A stretch of DNA of 24,788 bases from JBBSHS01 sp038232515 (lineage in GTDB: Bacteria > Actinomycetota > Acidimicrobiia > Acidimicrobiales > JAUJNH01), in contig JBBSHS010000035.1 of the NCBI GenBank assembly GCA_038232515.1, positions 1-24,788 of the forward strand, given 5' to 3'. This document shows, one piece after another, positions 1 to 8,653 of the stretch. The number at the start of each line of letters is the position of its first letter. Positions within the stretch are counted from its first letter, which is position 1. The notes under the pieces are model-generated. The model had not been told where the DNA came from. It made no database searches and saw nothing but the letters and a program-made list of their open reading frames with translations. A program made the translations under genes and the position numbers.

Positions 1-201
1 GAGGCCGGTGGCGTGCTGGTGGTGAAGGACGATCCCGAGGGGGTGGAGGCGGACCTGGCGGCCGGGCTGGTCGCCTGTCCCGACTGCGGTGGGCGGCTGG
101 CGCGCTGGGGCTTCGGCTCCGAGCGCGTGCTGCGGACACTCCCATCGTTCCGAGTGGGTTCTCATCACCGAAAAGCGCAATACGAAGGGCTAGCTCGGTG
201 A
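1..201 (+). pseudogene. Fragment of a zinc-ribbon/HTH protein (DUF6431-like), often found with IS21-type elements
   Basis: The reading frame is open from base 1, so the gene may begin upstream of the window; an in-window GTG lies at 13. The first ~45 residues resemble the N-terminus of small actinobacterial DUF6431-type proteins: an acidic DDPEGVEADL stretch, then a CPDCGG zinc-knuckle half and RLARWGFGSERV. After about base 145 the sequence stops resembling the family: the second Cys pair and the helix-turn-helix are absent and the frame ends at 199-201. I read it as a 3'-truncated remnant. Such genes commonly sit beside istA/istB, and istA/istB remnants lie just downstream on the other strand. 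The family assignment is from memory of the motif pattern and is moderate only. Confidence 0.42.
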
Positions 202-276
202 GGTCCTCGGCCGACCGACCAGCTGTGCTCCAATCTGCGAACGAAGAGCCAACCGATCCTTCTGTTCGCTGGCCAA

Positions 277-329
277 TGTCGCTCGCCAGCATGATGGGAC
301 CACCGTTTCGCCAGTTGCACGGGACCACT
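277..329 (-). mobile_element. IS21-type terminal end (istB-distal end of decayed element)
   Basis: The outermost bases are TGTCGCTCGCCAGC (277-290), the 5'-TGT start typical of IS21-family ends. Two related 21-base units follow at 284-304 and 309-329, both of form CGCCAG-N6-GGGACCAC and identical at 15 of 21 positions; IS21-family ends characteristically carry several such repeats. The first 29 bases match, in inverted orientation, the end at 4298-4326 at 25 of 29 positions. The end lies directly downstream of the istB remnant, as expected for the right end of an istA-istB element. No target-site duplication is visible in the flanks. Confidence 0.6.
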
Positions 330-379
330 TCGGGGTCTTCAGCGTTGGCCTGTTGATCTTGGTGGCGGGAGGGGGGTTC

Positions 380-666
380 GGGCCAAGCATGGCAAGTGTG
401 AGGTCGTCGATGGCGATGAGTTCGTCGCAGTGGGGGCCAGATGGCCCTTGACAGCGCCGTAGCCGATCCGGGTGCAGACGATGTTGCAGTCTGTCTTTCC
501 GACGCCGACGGGGCCCATGATCACCGCGTTGTGGCCGGCGTCGATGAAGCGGAGCGAGCCGAGCTCAGACCAAGTCTGCTGGTCGAAGGTGACCGGCGTG
601 GTGGGGTCCCAGCGTTCCATGGTCATCGTCGGGTCGAGCCCGGCTGTGCGGGCCCGCAGGGCGGCT
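380..666 (-). pseudogene. istB: istB remnant (IS21-type transposition helper ATPase), with internal deletions
   Basis: In one minus-strand frame, from about 666, the translation passes through LRARTAGLDPTMTMERWD and SLRFIDAGHNAVIMGPVGVGKT, which is the N-terminal half of actinobacterial IstB up to its Walker A motif (near 493-516). The following residues degenerate. A second frame then shows LIAIDDLTLAML near 385-420, the Walker B region. The roughly 50-60 residues normally between these motifs and all of the C-terminal half are missing, as are the first ~50 residues. IstB is the AAA+ partner of the IstA transposase. This copy cannot make a functional protein. Confidence 0.7.
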
Positions 667-905
667 GATGAGCCCGACGTTGACCGCTTCGTGCTCCAGG
701 GCGCTGGCGCAGGCGGTGTTGACCCGTTCGGGTCCCCACTTTTTGACCAGGCCCAACAGGGCGTAAACTTGGTGCATCTTTGTCCACGGCAGCGGATGAT
801 CCAGCAGGACCTCCGCGAAGGTGCCGACGGCCGGCCGTGGCCGGCGGCCAGGTGACGGAGGTGGTCGAGGTCCCGTAGGGCATACGCGGTCCGCTCGGCC
901 GGCAG
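667..905 (-). pseudogene. istA: istA remnant (IS21-type transposase C-terminus)
   Basis: The minus-strand translation contains TFAEVLLDHPLPWTKMHQVY followed by ALLGLVKKWGPERVNTACAS and ALEHEAVNVGLI (about 823 down to 667), the conserved C-terminal segment of actinobacterial IstA. A related stretch, ALRDLDHLRHLAAGHGRPS, lies just upstream in another frame (about 830-890), so a frameshift separates them. The DDE catalytic core is absent. At 666/667 the istA piece runs straight into istB codons in a different frame, so both the istA stop and the istB start were removed by a deletion. No upstream IS end is visible between here and katG. Confidence 0.65.
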
Positions 906-944
906 TCATCCGGGTCGGTGACCCGCCCGCCCGCCGGCTGGCGG

Positions 945-978
945 GGGTGGGGGAGGGCTCGGCGCCCCTCCCCCACCC
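945..978. terminator. Strong GC hairpin downstream of katG
   Basis: A perfect 13-bp inverted repeat, GGGTGGGGGAGGG (945-957) and its complement (966-978), encloses an 8-base loop. It begins 34 bases beyond the katG stop on the minus strand. There is no T-tract, which is usual in GC-rich actinobacteria. The most likely role is 3'-end formation or stabilisation of the fur-katG mRNA and insulation from the IS remnants beyond it. Confidence 0.55.
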
Positions 979-1011
979 GGCGGTGAGCCGGTCACCACAC
1001 GGGAACGTCGA

Positions 1012-3213
<2,202 letters not shown>

Positions 3214-3319
3214 GTTGGTCTTCTCCTGTTTCTCGGGATCGTTGTGATGGCTGGTTGGGCTGACGATCGGCTGCCGAGGCGGACCGGCTCAGCTGTGTCG
3301 CACGCTGGCGGGTCCGCCG

Positions 3320-3769
3320 TCAGCCGCAAGGCGGAACGGCAGCCGCGGCGACGCACCCGGGACATCGGCCCCAGTAGATGACCTCGGCTTCGTCGATCTC
3401 GTAGCCCGAATCCTCGGAGGCCGTCAGGCACGGGGTGTCGCCCACCGCGCAGTCGACGTCGACCATCCGGTTGCAGGTTCGGCAGATGAGGTGGTGGTGG
3501 TTGTCACCGACCCGGTTCTCGTAGCGGGCCGGCGACCCGGCGGGCTCGATGCGCCGGACGAGGCCCTTGTCGGTGAGGGCCGCCAGCGCGTCGTACACCG
3601 CCTGGCGTGAGGTGGCACCGATCTCGACCCGGACACGGTTGCAGATGTCGCCAGCAGTGCTGTGCGGTCCGTCGGACACCGCCCGCACCACAGCCAGGCG
3701 CTGGACCGTGACCTGGAGACCGTGCCGACGGAGGACCGCTCGGTCATCAACCGAGCTCTCCCTGGGCAC
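3320..3769 (-). CDS. furA: Fur-family metalloregulator, FurA type
   Basis: This 149-residue Fur-family repressor has an N-terminal winged helix (QAVYDALAALTDKGLVRRIE, about residues 56-75) and a C-terminal metal-binding dimerisation domain. The latter has the His cluster NHHHLICRTC (H91-H93, C96, C99) and a second CxxC in WGRCPGC (C136, C139), giving the four-Cys structural zinc site. The segment VDVDCAVGDTPCLTASE and the ending DEAEVIYWG are very close to mycobacterial FurA. The position immediately upstream of katG, same strand, also matches FurA, which represses itself and katG under iron-replete, non-oxidising conditions. The GTG start at 3769 is chosen because TATGAT lies six bases upstream, indicating a leaderless mRNA; no good ribosome binding site is at the normal distance. 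Confidence 0.93.
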   Translation of the reverse strand: MPRESSVDDRAVLRRHGLQVTVQRLAVVRAVSDGPHSTAGDICNRVRVEIGATSRQAVYDALAALTDKGLVRRIEPAGSPARYENRVGDNHHHLICRTCNRMVDVDCAVGDTPCLTASEDSGYEIDEAEVIYWGRCPGCVAAAAVPPCG

Positions 3770-3775
3770 ATCTGG

Positions 3776-3781
3776 ATCATA
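3776..3781 (-). promoter_or_regulatory. -10 element of fur(-katG), leaderless transcript
   Basis: On the minus strand TATGAT is followed by six bases and then the fur GTG, so transcription would begin at or next to the start codon. TGGACT at 3800-3805 (18-base spacing) is the best -35 candidate. Mycobacterial furA is also reported to be translated from a leaderless GTG-started mRNA, so the arrangement looks conserved. Confidence 0.55.
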
Positions 3782-3785
3782 CCCC

Positions 3786-3825
3786 TCGATGCTGGAGTGA
3801 GTCCAGATCTGGGCTTCAGCATCGA
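3786..3825. promoter_or_regulatory. Nested palindrome over the fur -35 region, candidate operator
   Basis: TCGATGCTG (3786-3794) is repeated as its exact complement at 3817-3825. Inside it, CTGGA-N5-TCCAG (3792-3806) forms a second dyad covering the putative -35. A dyad overlapping the promoter of an autoregulated repressor is a natural candidate for the FurA site. It does not match the classical Escherichia coli Fur box and binding is only inferred. Confidence 0.4.
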
Positions 3826-3903
3826 AGGTGGTACAGGTTCGGAAGGTGTGAGATCCTCCCGCGCCCTCCCCCAGTGCTCGGACCGCCTCTCTATGAGGAG
3901 GTG

Positions 3904-4262
3904 TCAGGTCGGCCGCTTGGCGATCCGCACGTGGAGCGGCGTGGAGCCGACGGAATCGACCACCTCGTAGCTATTGGCGAGGCCGCCGAGCTGGTCGAAG
4001 AGCCGGCGCCGCCGCCGAGCACAATGGGGATGATCGCCAGGTGCAGCTCGTCGTTCACACCGGCGCGCCGGTACTGCTTGACGGTGTCGGCGGCGGCGAA
4101 CGCCTGCTCGAGGGCGGGCTCGATGCCGCTGTCGAGGAAGTGGAACGTGGTGCCGCCCTGCATGGGGACCGGAGGCCGGGGGTGGTGGGTGAGCACGAAC
4201 ACCGGGTGGTGGTACGGCGAGTCGTCGCCCCACCAGCTGAGCCAGGGCTCGGCGAAAGGGTG
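3904..4262 (-). pseudogene. Broken RibD-C / dihydrofolate-reductase-like protein
   Basis: The minus-strand translation begins at the IS21-type end with PFAEPWLSWWGDDSPYHHP, continues PVFVLTHHPRPPVPMQGGTT and FHFLDSGIEPALEQAF, and then NDELHLAIIPIVLGGG. This is the C-terminal two-thirds of the actinobacterial RibD-C/dihydrofolate-reductase-like family. It is damaged in three ways. The N-terminal third is replaced by IS-end sequence. The conserved Gly-rich NADPH loop between AAADTV and KQYRRAGVND appears deleted. A one-base frameshift near 4008 moves the C-terminus (RLFDQLGGLANSYEVVDSV, ending RIAKRPT with TGA at 3904-3906) into another frame. Not functional. Confidence 0.7.
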
Positions 4263-4326
4263 GTCCCATGCTCCTGGCGAAAAACCCGCCCACCTCACGG
4301 TGGTCCCATGCTCCTGGCGGGCGACA
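4259..4326 (+). mobile_element. Second IS21-type terminal end with two perfect 21-bp repeats
   Basis: The 21-base unit GGTGGTCCCATGCTCCTGGC+G occurs perfectly at 4259-4279 and 4299-4319, a 40-base period, and the outer unit ends in GCGACA at 4326. Read inward from 4326, it matches the end at 277-305 at 25 of 29 positions in inverted orientation. Multiple repeats and a terminal CA-3' fit IS21-family ends. There is no adjacent istA/istB; the sequence on its inner side is the broken RibD-C-like gene, so this end was probably orphaned by a deletion. Confidence 0.6.
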
Positions 4327-4548
4327 TGAGCCTCTGCCGGGTTTGGCCTCTGCGGGGGTTTGGGGGTGGCAGGGCAGCCCCCAATGGGGGCGTAGGGGCT
4401 CTGCCCCCACACGTTCGCCGCCGGCTTGCCGAAGGCGAACAGACAAGATGGCGAGGGCAGCGAGCTCTCAAAGGCCTTCGCTGTTTCCGCCGCAGGCGGG
4501 CGAGCCGAGCGCAGCCAGGCGACGCCCGCCGAGGACGGCGAGGGCGCC
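4327..4548. other. Gene-free region with nested GC hairpins
   Basis: Between the IS end and the first TrkA-type gene I see no coding frame. A compact inverted-repeat cluster lies at 4372-4408: GCCCCC-AAT-GGGGGC (4377-4391), an alternative pairing of that GGGGGC with GCCCCC at 4403-4408, and an outer GGGCAG/CTGCCC stem. A GGGCG-rich dyad lies around 4498-4530, just beyond the trkA stop on its transcribed side. These may act as terminators for the minus-strand genes or as a repetitive palindrome family. Confidence 0.4.
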
Positions 4549-5211
4549 TCAGCGGCCGATCAGGATGCCCTTCAGCTTGTCCTCGGAGTCGGGGGTGACC
4601 AGGGCCAGGACCTCGTCGCCGGCTTCCACCACCGTGTCGCCGCGGGGTACGACCACATGGCCTTCGCGTACGACGGCCACGATCGAGGCGTCGCGGGGCA
4701 CTTGAAGTTCGGCGATGGCCGTGCCCTCGGCCGGTGAGTCCTCGGCCAGGGTCACCTCCACCAGCCGGGCGTCGCCCCCCTCGAAGGTGAGCAGCTGCAC
4801 CAGCGAGCCGACGGACACGGCCTCCTCGACGAGGGCAGTCAGGAGATGGGGGGTGGACACCGACACGTCCACGCCCCACGTCTCGTTGAAGAGCCACTGG
4901 TTCTTGGGGTGGTTGACCCTGGCCACAACCCGGGGAATGGCGAACTCCTGTTTGGCCAGCAGCGAGACGACCAGGTTCACCTGGTCCTCGCCAGTGGCCG
5001 CGACCATCACGTCGACGTCGGACAGATCGGCTTTGTGCAGCTCGGAGATCTCACAGGCGTCGGCCACGAAGAAGCGCACGTCGAGGAACGACCGGAGCCG
5101 GGCGACGTGGTCGACCTCCTTCTCGATGACGAGGACGTCGTGGCCGGCCTTGTGCAGATCGTCGGCGATGTAGGTGCCGACCTTGCCGGCCCCGGCGATG
5201 GCCACCTTCAT
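4549..5211 (-). CDS. trkA: TrkA-type K+ uptake regulator (second of a pair)
   Basis: This 220-residue cytoplasmic NAD(H)-binding RCK/TrkA protein gates K+ transporters. The Rossmann motif is G7-A-G9-K-V-G12 with acidic E30 at the end of beta-2 (VLVIEKE). TrkA-N spans about residues 1-135 (VVARVNHPKNQWLFNETWGV is the conserved end), and a TrkA-C domain with an acidic, beta-rich EGTAIAELQVPRDASIVAVV segment follows. The start is the ATG at 5211, preceded by GAGGAG eight bases upstream; a longer frame to 5298 lacks this and adds non-homologous residues. It is downstream of the second TrkA gene on the same strand. Paired trkA genes (ceoB/ceoC) are common in actinobacteria. No TrkH/TrkG membrane subunit is in the window, so the partner must be elsewhere. 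Confidence 0.88.
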   Translation of the reverse strand: MKVAIAGAGKVGTYIADDLHKAGHDVLVIEKEVDHVARLRSFLDVRFFVADACEISELHKADLSDVDVMVAATGEDQVNLVVSLLAKQEFAIPRVVARVNHPKNQWLFNETWGVDVSVSTPHLLTALVEEAVSVGSLVQLLTFEGGDARLVEVTLAEDSPAEGTAIAELQVPRDASIVAVVREGHVVVPRGDTVVEAGDEVLALVTPDSEDKLKGILIGR

Positions 5212-5267
5212 GTCACGTTTCTCCTCTCGACACAGCGATGCAGCGGCGTGGGGTTGGTGGCGGCCCT

Positions 5268-5300
5268 CAATGGGGGGGGTGGGGGCGTCGAACCCCATTG
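5268..5300. terminator. Inverted repeat between the two trkA genes
   Basis: CAATGGGG (5268-5275) and its complement CCCCATTG (5293-5300) flank a 17-base G-rich loop, immediately after the stop of the upstream TrkA gene (5305). It could attenuate readthrough into the second trkA gene. It is weak as an intrinsic terminator because it lacks a T-tract. Confidence 0.35.
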
Positions 5301-5304
5301 TGTC

Positions 5305-5979
5305 TCAGTGGTGCCCGGCGGCGGCCGGGTCCGTGGCCAGCCGGGAGGCCAACGAGTCGATGGCCTCCTTGCGCACGGCGACGTGGATGACGTCGCCCTC
5401 TTGCCCCAACAGGTCAGAGGTGGGGAGCTGAGCGGCGCCACCCCGGCTCAGGGCCACCACCCGGAACATGGTGCCCTGGTCCAGGTCGGTCAGTCGCCGC
5501 CCGGCCCACGAGCCCGGCAGAACCCGCTCGATCAGGGCGAGCTCGCCGCTGGCGTCGGTCCACTCCGACGCCAGCTGGTCGGGCACCAGCTTGCGGATGA
5601 CCTGGTCGACCGTCCAGCTGACGCTGGCCACCGTGGGGATGCCCAGGCGTTGATAGATGACGGCTCGGCGTGGATCGTAGATGCGAGCGACCACATTGGG
5701 GATCTCGTACGTCTCCCGGGCGATGCGTGCACTCAAGATATTGGTGTTGTCGCCGCTGGTGACGGCGGCCAACGCGTCGGCCTCGGCGATGCCGGCCTGC
5801 TCGAGGTGGTCGCGGTCGAAGCCGTAGCCCAGCACGGCCCGCCCGGTCCAGCGTTCAGGCAGGCGCTTCTGGAAAGCCCGCTTGTCCTTGTCGATGATGA
5901 CGACGGCGTGGCCCGCCTGGTCCAGGGCCATGGCCAGCTCCGAACCCACCCGTCCGCAGCCCACGACGATGACGTGCAC
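5305..5979 (-). CDS. trkA: TrkA-type K+ uptake regulator (first of a pair)
   Basis: This 224-residue RCK protein has G7-C-G9-R-V-G12 in MHVIVVGCGRVGSELAMAL and acidic D30 (VVIIDKD). The TrkA-N domain ends with NVVARIYDPRRAVIYQRLGI, and a TrkA-C domain follows (about residues 140-215) with the typical GSWAGRRLTDLD and LLGQEGDVIHVAV stretches. The start is GTG at 5979, where family similarity begins. Neither a clear ribosome binding site nor a TANNNT box is at the usual distance, so the exact start is less certain than the gene. It lies 93 bases upstream of the other trkA gene, probably co-transcribed. The two differ well beyond recent-duplication level, suggesting an old pair that may form a heteromeric gating ring. 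Confidence 0.88.
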   Translation of the reverse strand: MHVIVVGCGRVGSELAMALDQAGHAVVIIDKDKRAFQKRLPERWTGRAVLGYGFDRDHLEQAGIAEADALAAVTSGDNTNILSARIARETYEIPNVVARIYDPRRAVIYQRLGIPTVASVSWTVDQVIRKLVPDQLASEWTDASGELALIERVLPGSWAGRRLTDLDQGTMFRVVALSRGGAAQLPTSDLLGQEGDVIHVAVRKEAIDSLASRLATDPAAAGHH

Positions 5980-6299
5980 GGCCCGCCATCGAACACGACC
6001 GACCGCCTCCCAGGCAAGGCGGCATCCCTTGCCGTCCTCGCCTCACGGTGCGACCTGCTACCGGGGCTTCGCCCCCGCCCAACGAGCAGGTCATCGTAAG
6101 GGCCTACGAGCTGCGATGTTCTTCACCCGCACCGTAAGTGCAGTCGCCCTGCGTTCGTGGGCTGGCCGTCACCCTCGAACCCGACCCGGCCCTCCACACC
6201 GCTACGCCATCAGTTCGACAAACTGGAAGCGCCCTCACTGTCCTTGTCTACGCCGCATGGAACTTGACTCAAGCGGGTCGGCTACTAGGCGCTTGGCGC
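5980..6299. other. 320-base intergenic region with dispersed repeat
   Basis: The region lies between the 3' end of the amidase gene and the start of the trkA pair. It contains the 37-bp dispersed repeat (6058-6094) and the left arm of the amidase terminator hairpin (from 6282). Short open frames cross it on both strands, but none has a recognisable domain, a plausible start signal or similarity I can name. The promoter of the trkA pair should lie here; I see no convincing -35/-10 pair. Confidence 0.5.
6058..6094 (-). repeat. 37-bp dispersed repeat, copy 1
   Basis: Read on the minus strand from 6094, this matches 18447-18483 on the plus strand at 35 of 37 positions. Its core GGGGGCGAAGCCCCGG is a GGGGC-GAA-GCCCC hairpin with a GNRA-like loop. 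It lies in the gap upstream of the trkA pair. Confidence 0.85.
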
Positions 6300-6306
6300 C
6301 TAGTAG
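6282..6306 (-). terminator. Hairpin overlapping the amidase stop codon
   Basis: CTACTAGGCGC (6282-6292) and its exact complement (6296-6306) enclose a three-base TTG loop. The right arm contains the amidase stop codon (6300-6302), so the stem forms at the very end of the message. There is no T-run. The most likely role is transcript-end protection or termination for the WXG-like/amidase cluster. Confidence 0.55.
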
Positions 6307-7319
6307 CTGCCGAGGGCCCCGGAGTCGCGGCCACCATGGCCCGGGTCGACCACCACGCTGATGGCGGGCACGGTGAGCGACGCAGTGGGGGACAAGGATT
6401 CGAGAACGATCCCGGCCAGCGACGGCACCGCGCCCCGCACGTCGTAGTGGTGCACCTGACCAGGACCGACCCACGGGTCGCGAAAAGCCATCGGGTGTGC
6501 CGGCCCGGCCAACGCCGAGTACGCGGGGTTGGACACCTGGGCGATGAGGCGGCCGTCCCGGTAGACCCGGAAGGCCGGGTCCTGAGATGGCGCCGACCAC
6601 GTCAGATCGACGTTGTGGCTGTTGGCGGCGACGGCCGCCAACCCTGTGGGGCTGGCCACGACGGGCAACTGGGCGTGCAGCCCGGGCGGGAGGTCCGGGG
6701 CGGTGGGCGAGGGCAGGGAAGACTCCCAGGCCAGGATGCCGTCGGCCATCCCATTGGCCAGGCGCTGGCGGAAGTCGGGCGACGTGGCCAACAGGCGGGC
6801 CTCGGCCGGGTTGGAGACGAACGCCCCTTCCACGATGAGCGCCGGCACCGGCGAGTTTCGCAGCACGAAGTAGTAGTCGCGGTCAGGGCCGGCTCCGGAC
6901 GACCGGGCCACGACCCGGACGTCGCGACCCGGCAGGGTGGCCCGCAGGCCGTTGCCCACCAGTGCGCCCAGCCGGCTCGAGGCGGAGCTGGTCACCTGGT
7001 GGTACACCTCGCTGCGCACCGCCGTGGATGAGCCGGAGTTGTTGTGGACCGACACGAACAGGTCGGCATGCCTGGCCGTGACGAGGTTGGTGCGGGCCCC
7101 CAGCGAGACGGTCTGGTCGCCCGTCCGCGTCAGGGCCACACCCATCCCGGCGGCCTGGAGCCGGCCGGCCAGCCTCTGGGAGATGTCGAGGTTGACGGTC
7201 TTCTCCGCCAGCACCCGTGCGCCAGCTTGGGCCGGCAGGACGAGTCCCAACGTGGCCAGCGCAGCCGTGGTCACCACGGCCAGCCCTGCCATCCAGCCGC
7301 TTCGTGCCTTGGGCGTCAT
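6300..7319 (-). CDS. Secreted N-acetylmuramoyl-L-alanine amidase (Amidase_3), apparently circularly permuted
   Basis: This 339-residue zinc amidase would cleave the MurNAc-L-Ala bond of peptidoglycan outside the membrane. A signal peptide (MTPKARSG, hydrophobic core, cleavage after AQA at about residue 32) is followed within six residues by LAEKTVNLD carrying zinc ligand E39. Then come TRTGDQTVSLGARTNL, SVHNNSG (ligand H92) and PALIVEGAFVSN (catalytic E164). Residues ~205-318 form a fibronectin-III-like domain. Only at the extreme C-terminus does ISVVVDPGHGGRDSGALGSY appear, the strand and zinc His (H328) that normally open an Amidase_3 domain. Joined end to start, the sequence reads as one continuous canonical domain. 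The ATG at 7319 is chosen because TACGCT lies six bases upstream; an in-frame GTG at 7337 is the alternative. It ends a three-gene minus-strand cluster. Confidence 0.85.
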   Translation of the reverse strand: MTPKARSGWMAGLAVVTTAALATLGLVLPAQAGARVLAEKTVNLDISQRLAGRLQAAGMGVALTRTGDQTVSLGARTNLVTARHADLFVSVHNNSGSSTAVRSEVYHQVTSSASSRLGALVGNGLRATLPGRDVRVVARSSGAGPDRDYYFVLRNSPVPALIVEGAFVSNPAEARLLATSPDFRQRLANGMADGILAWESSLPSPTAPDLPPGLHAQLPVVASPTGLAAVAANSHNVDLTWSAPSQDPAFRVYRDGRLIAQVSNPAYSALAGPAHPMAFRDPWVGPGQVHHYDVRGAVPSLAGIVLESLSPTASLTVPAISVVVDPGHGGRDSGALGSY

Positions 7320-7325
7320 GGCGCC

Positions 7326-7331
7326 AGCGTA
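7326..7331 (-). promoter_or_regulatory. Candidate -10 element for a leaderless amidase transcript
   Basis: TACGCT on the minus strand is followed by six bases and the amidase ATG. The spacing is the same as at fur and similar to several other genes here. If used, the amidase could be transcribed separately from the two genes upstream of it. Confidence 0.38.
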
Positions 7332-7366
7332 GGGCACCGGCCGAAGCGGTCTGACTCATGGGCTGG

Positions 7367-8653
7367 CTAACGCCTGCGGTGCAGGTTCTTCACCCCCGCT
7401 CCGCCTCCCAGGTCCACACCGTCGACGAAGCCTTTGACGTCGACGTCTGCCTCCACACCGTCGTACACGGTGACGGCCGGCGGGCACGCTCGCACGCGGG
7501 CCAGGAGGGCCTTCTCGGCCGCCGTCGGTTCGAGCAGGTCGCCGAAGAGGTGGTCGGCGGTGCCCGCCTCCTGGCCTTCGAGTTGGAGCGTCTGGTGGCT
7601 GACCGTGATGCGCACCTTGCGCGCCAGGTTGTCGACCAGAGTGGTGCCGATCCCGGGCTCCTGGACCGTCGTGGACGTCGTGATGCTGACGGCCGTCGGG
7701 TGCCCGGCGGTGTCGCGGTCCACGGCGACGGCCATCTGTCGGTCGATGACGTGATCGCCGAAGTTGGGCATGGTCGGTTGGTAGCCGCCGGAAAGCGTGT
7801 CCTGCGATCCTTTCTCCGTGGTGGTGTGAGAGAACCGGGCGTTGGCGGCCATGCCGAACAGGCCCAGAGACTCCAGCACGCTCACCTTCGTGCCCACGCT
7901 GACGGTGCGGGCTGTGGGGACCGGCAGCCGGGGCAGGCCGGCCGCGTACGGCACCAACCCGGCCGGCCCCGAGCCGCCGTTGACCACCTCGTGGAGGGCC
8001 AGCTCGGCCAAAAAACCTTCTCTGCGCTGAGCCGTGTCGAAGTCCCAGGTCAAAGTGACGGCGCCGTCGACAGTCCCGACCACGTTGGCGCCGATCCCGA
8101 CGCCGTTGATGCTCCAGCCCGGGTTCTGAGCCAGGAGATTGGCTGACACGGTGGTCGTGGCCCGGTAGGTACGCCGACCGTCCGGGGTCACGAGCTCGGC
8201 CAGCTCCACCGAGTGCTCCTCACCGACGGCGAGCGGGCCGAGGCCGACCAGGTCCGACAATGACCCGGTGGTGACGTGATCGACCACCGCGTCGGCTGGT
8301 GCCGGACTGGTGACGGACGGGTCGAACAGGGCCAGCCAGGCCAACGCCCTGACCGCCGCGGCGGTGGCCGCCGTGCCCCCGGCGGCCAACGCGCCCAAGG
8401 CCGCGATCCGGGCCAGCTGGGCGGAATCCTCTCCCAGATGCGCCCCCAGCGACGAGAGTGAGGCGACCAGCGCGGCCGACTGCTGCTTGGCCCGGACAAC
8501 GGTGCCGGCCCCCATGGGCAGCGCCTCCAGGTCCCAGACGTCGAGGGTGTGAGCACCCTGGTGGAGCGCCAGGCGCCCGGTCTCGCCGGCCCCGCCGGCG
8601 TACGCCCTGGAGAGCCCGGCCACATCCTGCCAGTCGATCTGCACCGTGGTCAT
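7367..8653 (-). CDS. Unknown protein: helical N-terminus, hydrophobic segment, beta-rich C-terminal part; coupled to WXG-like gene
   Basis: I do not recognise this 428-residue protein. Residues 1-80 look alpha-helical: an amphipathic helix (about 8-30), a turn with DVWDLEALPMG, and a second helix rich in Gln/Ala/Leu/Ser, reminiscent of the helical hairpins of type VII substrates but without a clean WxG. Residues 82-110 (ALGALAAGGTAATAAAVRAL, then AWLALF) are a hydrophobic Ala-rich segment, possibly membrane-inserting. The rest (~120-428) is rich in Thr/Val/Gly beta-type sequence, ending in a basic tail (NLHRRR). The start is the ATG at 8653, whose ATGA overlaps the stop of the WXG-like gene and so implies translational coupling. 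The amidase starts 47 bases downstream. A secreted or surface role is inferred only from this context. Confidence 0.75.
   Translation of the reverse strand: MTTVQIDWQDVAGLSRAYAGGAGETGRLALHQGAHTLDVWDLEALPMGAGTVVRAKQQSAALVASLSSLGAHLGEDSAQLARIAALGALAAGGTAATAAAVRALAWLALFDPSVTSPAPADAVVDHVTTGSLSDLVGLGPLAVGEEHSVELAELVTPDGRRTYRATTTVSANLLAQNPGWSINGVGIGANVVGTVDGAVTLTWDFDTAQRREGFLAELALHEVVNGGSGPAGLVPYAAGLPRLPVPTARTVSVGTKVSVLESLGLFGMAANARFSHTTTEKGSQDTLSGGYQPTMPNFGDHVIDRQMAVAVDRDTAGHPTAVSITTSTTVQEPGIGTTLVDNLARKVRITVSHQTLQLEGQEAGTADHLFGDLLEPTAAEKALLARVRACPPAVTVYDGVEADVDVKGFVDGVDLGGGAGVKNLHRRR

Noticed and set aside
6138..6299. Plus-strand open frame across the trkA-amidase gap suggesting a small protein.
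   Set aside because: No start signal, the frame continues through the amidase gene on the opposite strand, and no domain is recognisable.
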